Below, in pieces: positions 60,288 to 64,000 of a DNA stretch of 64,000 nucleotides. Below the pieces are notes generated by a model. That model made no database searches and was not told where the DNA came from. It was given only the letters and a program-made list of their open reading frames with translations. Source of the DNA: Duganella sp. BuS-21 (GTDB taxonomy: Bacteria > Pseudomonadota > Gammaproteobacteria > Burkholderiales > Burkholderiaceae_D); NCBI GenBank assembly GCA_041874725.1, contig CP097466.1:2976001-3040000 (forward strand). The letters are read 5' to 3'. Made by a program: the position numbers and the translations under genes. How positions within the stretch are numbered: position 1 is the first letter of the stretch; each line of letters opens with the position of its first letter.

Positions 60288-61379
60288 ATGATGGGTTTAT
60301 TCAACCGCCGCCACCAGCCGGGCGCCGATGTCGGCGGCCTGGGAAGTACCTTGATCGCCTTGCGGATCGAGGCGGGGGCGGTTGCGCCGGCGCATAGCAC
60401 GGTGGTGGTCTTCAATGCGGCCGGATACGCGCGCCGCACGGCTGCGGGCAAGGTGGTTTGCGAGCAGGGGGAGATGGCGTTCTGTTTTCATCCGGGACCG
60501 TACACGGTGGACCTGACGCCGTTTGCCGCCGCGCCGGAATGGGGCCTGCGGCTGCGGTTCGTGGTGGACGCCGCCAATCCGCGCGTGACGCAGCAGCGCT
60601 TCGATTTGTATTTGTACAGCGAGACGGCGGGGCGCTTGGCGTTGTCTGATTTCGGCGCCTCGGTGCAGTTGGCGCTGCAGGCGGAACTGGCGCAGGGCGC
60701 GCTCGATCTGCCGCCGTGTACCACGCTGGAAGAGTGGCACGCCTTCCGCGCCGGCCTCAATCAGCTGATGTACACGCGCTACGGCGTCACGGTGGACGAC
60801 TGCGTGCCGGTCGACCTGGGTGAACAGATCGACTACGCCGCCGCGCTCCAAGCCCGCGCTGCCGCCGCACCTCAGGTATCGCCGCCCGCCGCCACGCCGC
60901 CTCGCGCCACGCCGCCGCCGGCCGCCATGCAGCCACCCGTCGTCGCCGCGCAGCCGCCGGCGCTGGGTGCTGCGCAGGATGCTCGCGCGCTGCGTCGCTT
61001 GTTCATTGAGTTGCCCGCTTTGAGCGGCGAACTGCGTCTGCTCGCGCTGCCCGAAGGGCTGCCCGTTTTCCAGCAGCACCAAGCCTTGCTGCTCCGCCTC
61101 GGCATGGCCGCGCTCAACGTCAACACCATGCCCGCCCTGGCCTGGTCCGCGCCCGACCGCCCGCTGCCCGCCGAAGACCAAGCCCGCCGCTGTGCCCAAA
61201 CCCTGATCGCGCAAGCCGCGCTGGACGAAGCCTGGTCTCTGCTGGCACGCCTTCAACTGGCGACGCCAGCGCAATGGCCGCAACTGCTGGACGAAGCGGA
61301 CCGTATCTGCACCAACCTGGAAACCGGCCTATCCCTGCGCCGCATCGCACAAGCACCGCGCACGGAGCCATCGCTATGA
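60288..61379 (+). CDS. Uncharacterised protein, possible degenerate SPFH-like domain
   Basis: 363 residues. Starts directly after the previous stop, so translation is coupled. Residues 1-180 are beta-rich (TLIALRIEAGAVAPAHSTVV, RTAAGKVVCEQGEMAFCF, LALSDFGASVQLALQAELAQ) and follow the strand order of the SPFH-like protein at 62465, which hints at a shared fold. A Pro/Ala-rich linker (around 196-226) joins a C-terminal helical part (LLRLGMAALNVNTMPALAW). The homology is a by-eye guess. Confidence 0.6.
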   Translation: MMGLFNRRHQPGADVGGLGSTLIALRIEAGAVAPAHSTVVVFNAAGYARRTAAGKVVCEQGEMAFCFHPGPYTVDLTPFAAAPEWGLRLRFVVDAANPRVTQQRFDLYLYSETAGRLALSDFGASVQLALQAELAQGALDLPPCTTLEEWHAFRAGLNQLMYTRYGVTVDDCVPVDLGEQIDYAAALQARAAAAPQVSPPAATPPRATPPPAAMQPPVVAAQPPALGAAQDARALRRLFIELPALSGELRLLALPEGLPVFQQHQALLLRLGMAALNVNTMPALAWSAPDRPLPAEDQARRCAQTLIAQAALDEAWSLLARLQLATPAQWPQLLDEADRICTNLETGLSLRRIAQAPRTEPSL

Positions 61380-62374
61380 ACGCCATCTCCACCAGCACAG
61401 TCGCCACCAACGCCGAATGCCGCAGCGTGCTGGCCGACGGCCGCACCGTGACCATCACCGCCAGTCGCCGCCCGCGCGCCAACCGCGCCGACGTCAAATG
61501 CAGCGTGCCCAACGCGCCGGCGATGGCGGAGCGCATGCAGCACGTCGTTCGCCTGGCCCGCCACACCGAAGTACGGCTCGACAGCCGCGACCAGGTGGTG
61601 CTCAGCATGGACATCACGCCTGCCGCCACGGAACGCGACTGGGAACTGGCCGCCGTGCTGGCCGACCGCATGGTGCGCGGCCTGCACCCGACAAAGTCCA
61701 TCAAGGCACAAGGCAGCTCCGACGCCTGGCACCTCGGTCGCGTCGAAGGTTCAGTGCAAGGGGCCGAAGCGGCGTCGCTCCAGATCACCCACCTGGGCGC
61801 CCTCAGCGGCCACGCCGACCCGTCGGCCGCCGTCTCCACCGTGCGCACCTGGTTCCCGCTCCACAGCGGCGGCATCAACGACGCCCTCAGCTGGCTCGAA
61901 GTCAGCGTCTTCCCGCTGGATCCGCCCGCCGACAGCGAAGAAGACAGCATCGCTGCCCCCGGCCTTGACCTGGCCGCCCAACAGGACGTCCGCCAGACGC
62001 TGGGCGCATCCCGCCACTTCGACGGCAAAGGCCTGAACCGCTGGCGCACCGTGGTGTGCTTCGGCCAGCCGCGCTTCCAGGGCGGCTCCTACCAGCTGGC
62101 CCTGGTGATGGCCGACCGCCTCGCGCGCGGCAGGGAATTCGTCCCGCGCGGCCGCCTCATCGCCAGCGGCTGTTCCAGCGCCTGGCACGCCGGCCGGGTC
62201 GACACCGTGGACGGCCGCGAAGCCAAGCTGGAATTGATATTCAATCAAGTAAACCATGGCGACCGCGTGCTCCTGCCCAAGGATTGGCAAGAGCAACTGC
62301 CGCCCGGATATGCCGCCGGACTGCGCCAGAAAGGTGCCAGCCTTGCCTGCATCGACAAGATAGGCATGATTTAA
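61376..62374 (+). CDS. Protein with two tandem degenerate Lon-protease-like (S16) domains
   Basis: 332 residues; ATG overlaps the preceding stop by four bases. Two halves match each other: residues about 88-141 and 238-291 both read LAxVxADRxxRG, then GxSSAWHxGRV, then a GxEA(x)L segment. The second half continues HGDRVLLPKDWQEQLP, which recalls the end of the Lon proteolytic domain, and REAKLELI aligns with the catalytic-lysine segment. The first half lacks that Lys, and no DGPSAG serine motif is seen. It may be an inactive or divergent S16 domain. No signal peptide. Confidence 0.6.
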   Translation: MNAISTSTVATNAECRSVLADGRTVTITASRRPRANRADVKCSVPNAPAMAERMQHVVRLARHTEVRLDSRDQVVLSMDITPAATERDWELAAVLADRMVRGLHPTKSIKAQGSSDAWHLGRVEGSVQGAEAASLQITHLGALSGHADPSAAVSTVRTWFPLHSGGINDALSWLEVSVFPLDPPADSEEDSIAAPGLDLAAQQDVRQTLGASRHFDGKGLNRWRTVVCFGQPRFQGGSYQLALVMADRLARGREFVPRGRLIASGCSSAWHAGRVDTVDGREAKLELIFNQVNHGDRVLLPKDWQEQLPPGYAAGLRQKGASLACIDKIGMI

Positions 62375-62464
62375 ACCGTGCGCGGGAAACAAACCTGGCA
62401 CGCCCTGCTAAAATCTGCGGATCGCAGGGCCCGCCGGCAAGATGAATCGTAGAAGGAGTCTGAG

Positions 62465-64000
62465 ATGTTTCAAATGTTTGGTTTTGGTGGCGTTAAATGC
62501 CCGCGGTGCGAGCACAAAAACGGCGACCAGTCGGGCTACTGCAAGCACTGCGGCTTGACGCTGGGTGCCCCGCGCAGCGAGCCGGTCCTGCGCGACAATC
62601 GCTGGATCCCCGGCGACAACGAGCTGGCCGTGTATTTCGGCGTGAGTACACTCTCGGGCATCTTCACCAAGACGCTGCGCGTGCCGGCCACCACGCGCGC
62701 CTACATCCTGCAGGCCGACAAGGCCACCGAAGTACCGCAGGGCGAGTACGAGATCGAAGGCTTCTTCACGCGCCTGAACCACCTGCTGCGCAACCAGACC
62801 GCCGAAATCCTGATCACCCGCAGCCTGCCGCTGCCGGTGGAGTTCTCGTTCAGCGATTTGCACACCGCCGAACACCTGAAGATATCGGCGCGCTTCACCG
62901 TCTCCATCCGCATCGAGAACGTGGCGGCGTTCGCCCAGCACTTCATGACCGTGCCCGGCGTGGTCGGTACCTTGCATCTGCACGAGCTACTGGAACCGTC
63001 GGTGCGCCAGTTGGCGGCGGAATTCGTCGGCAGCCGTTCGATGCGCGAGATGGCCGGCAACGCCGAACTGCGCCTTCAACTGAACGAGCGCCTGCAAGCC
63101 GCACTGAAGCTGCGCCTGGCCAGCTACGGTCTGGCGGTCGATGGCGTGGAAACCGCCGCGCTGCGCCACGACAAATTCGATCACAACCGCGAACGCGTGG
63201 GCACCATGTGGCTGGTGGCCGATGAGCGCCATGTGCAGCTGGAGCACGTGAAGCAGCTGGATGAAATCTACAACGACGAGGAATGGCAGGCCATCCTGCG
63301 CGAAGAACAGAAGCTGCAGGCGGACTTCCGCCGCGCCGAGCTGCGTCAGGACGCCAGCGTCAACAAGGCGGAACTGAGCCTGAAAGAGGCCGAGCGCCTG
63401 CAGGCGCTACGCGTGCGCGAGGTGGAGCTGTACAGCCGCGTGATGGACGCCAAGACCCGCAAGGTGGCGCTGGACAAGGGCGCCGGCACCGTGCTGGCGG
63501 ACCTGGAACATGAACTTTCCCGCAACAAGTCGCACCGCGTGGGCGAACAGGCCGACTGGGAGCATGTGCGCCAACTGGCGCAAATCCGCATGCGCACGGA
63601 GCTGGAGGTGCTGCAGCAGACCGCCGCCGAACAGCGGCAGTTGGCGCAGCAGCGCCTGTCGCATCAGCTGCGCCAGCAGGCGATAGAAAACCAGATCTCT
63701 CAGGCCTTGCAGATCGAGGACGAGTCGCACCGCCGCAGCGAACTGACCGCCTTGCGCCAGCGCGAGAAGGATGAAAAGGCGCGCGAGCTGCAGATCGAAG
63801 CCGAAGCGCATGCGGCACGCATCCAGGGCATGACGCTGGCGAACGCCGCGCGCCGTCGCGAGGGCGAGCGCGTGCAGGAATGGGAAGACCAGTTGGCGCT
63901 GGCGCGCCAGCGCGAGCTGCTGCGCGGCGACGCTGTGAAGGACGCCGCCAATGCGGTGCAGGTGGCCGAGATCAACCAGAAGATCGAAGACCTCAAGCGC
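62465..64000 (+). CDS. Zinc-ribbon / SPFH-like / coiled-coil protein, runs off window
   Basis: Open from ATG 62465 (after AGAAGGAGTCTGAG) to the window end: 512 residues, no stop. Begins with a zinc ribbon: Cys12, Cys15, Cys26 and Cys29 (CPRC, CKHC). Residues about 45-225 resemble an SPFH/band-7 fold (LAVYFGVSTLSGIFTKTLRV, EHLKISARFTVSIRIENVAA, LRLASYGLAVDGVE). From about 255 on it is a long, charged coiled coil (EEQKLQADFRRAELRQDASV). SPFH proteins assemble membrane microdomains; no membrane helix is visible here. Last visible gene of the operon. Confidence 0.75.
   Translation, partial: MFQMFGFGGVKCPRCEHKNGDQSGYCKHCGLTLGAPRSEPVLRDNRWIPGDNELAVYFGVSTLSGIFTKTLRVPATTRAYILQADKATEVPQGEYEIEGFFTRLNHLLRNQTAEILITRSLPLPVEFSFSDLHTAEHLKISARFTVSIRIENVAAFAQHFMTVPGVVGTLHLHELLEPSVRQLAAEFVGSRSMREMAGNAELRLQLNERLQAALKLRLASYGLAVDGVETAALRHDKFDHNRERVGTMWLVADERHVQLEHVKQLDEIYNDEEWQAILREEQKLQADFRRAELRQDASVNKAELSLKEAERLQALRVREVELYSRVMDAKTRKVALDKGAGTVLADLEHELSRNKSHRVGEQADWEHVRQLAQIRMRTELEVLQQTAAEQRQLAQQRLSHQLRQQAIENQISQALQIEDESHRRSELTALRQREKDEKARELQIEAEAHAARIQGMTLANAARRREGERVQEWEDQLALARQRELLRGDAVKDAANAVQVAEINQKIEDLKR

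Overview
The window is 64 kb of high-GC DNA packed with genes, almost certainly from a betaproteobacterium of the family Oxalobacteraceae (Massilia, Duganella or Janthinobacterium type). I base this on protein style (short H-NS with a TWTGRGRAPKW core, ureDABCEFGJ order, trpS, LON-domain protein, chemotaxis genes), codon bias toward G/C at third positions, and REPIN-type repeats. I see no rRNA, tRNA, CRISPR array, transposase or prophage. The genus is an inference.

Layout. 1-7.9 kb: the end of a hybrid histidine kinase, a REC-PAS-GGDEF-EAL protein, a DUF885 protein, a DUF945-like secreted protein, a nucleotidyltransferase-like protein and an NAD-dependent epimerase. 8-9.8 kb: a stand-alone spore-coat-U protein and a MORN/TonB-C protein. 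9.8-15.7 kb: a complete urease operon (ureD-A-B-C-E-F-G-J) behind a textbook sigma-54 promoter with two NtrC-like sites. A REPIN repeat lies between ureE and ureF. 15.7-22.1 kb: an acyltransferase, then a sigma-54 enhancer-binding protein, a second textbook sigma-54 promoter and a five-gene secretion operon. That operon encodes a Gly/Ala-rich repeat protein, two small secreted proteins with double-glycine leader-like motifs, a periplasmic C39 peptidase and an outer-membrane barrel, and it resembles the Fap functional-amyloid system.

22.2-33.7 kb: secreted MBL hydrolase, old yellow enzyme with ArsR regulator, small membrane proteins, an aspartoacylase-like enzyme, and a large wHTH-STAND-TPR regulator coupled to a small protein. 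Divergent from the regulator are a DUF1906 protein, a small beta-rich protein and an acyltransferase. 33.7-34.4 kb: a gene-free stretch with a hairpin, a REPIN and a 138-bp element with perfect 22-bp terminal inverted repeats. 34.4-39.2 kb: two coupled unknown membrane proteins, an azoreductase-pirin operon with divergent LysR regulator, phosphatidylserine decarboxylase, and an overlapping small gene pair. 39.3-54.9 kb: TonB-dependent receptor, GAF-GAF-PAS adenylate cyclase, H-NS, LON-domain protein, DMT and MFS transporters, trpS, a solute-binding protein, HD hydrolase, CheW and MCP, RNase H-like protein and small secreted proteins.

55.0-64.0 kb: a tightly packed operon running off the right edge. 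It encodes a large membrane-anchored penicillin-binding transpeptidase, a protein with a sigma-region-4-like tail, two unknown proteins (one possibly SPFH-like), a protein made of two degenerate Lon-protease-like halves, and a zinc-ribbon/SPFH-like/coiled-coil protein. I do not recognise this set as a named system. Together with the Fap-like operon it is the best candidate in the window for undescribed biology.
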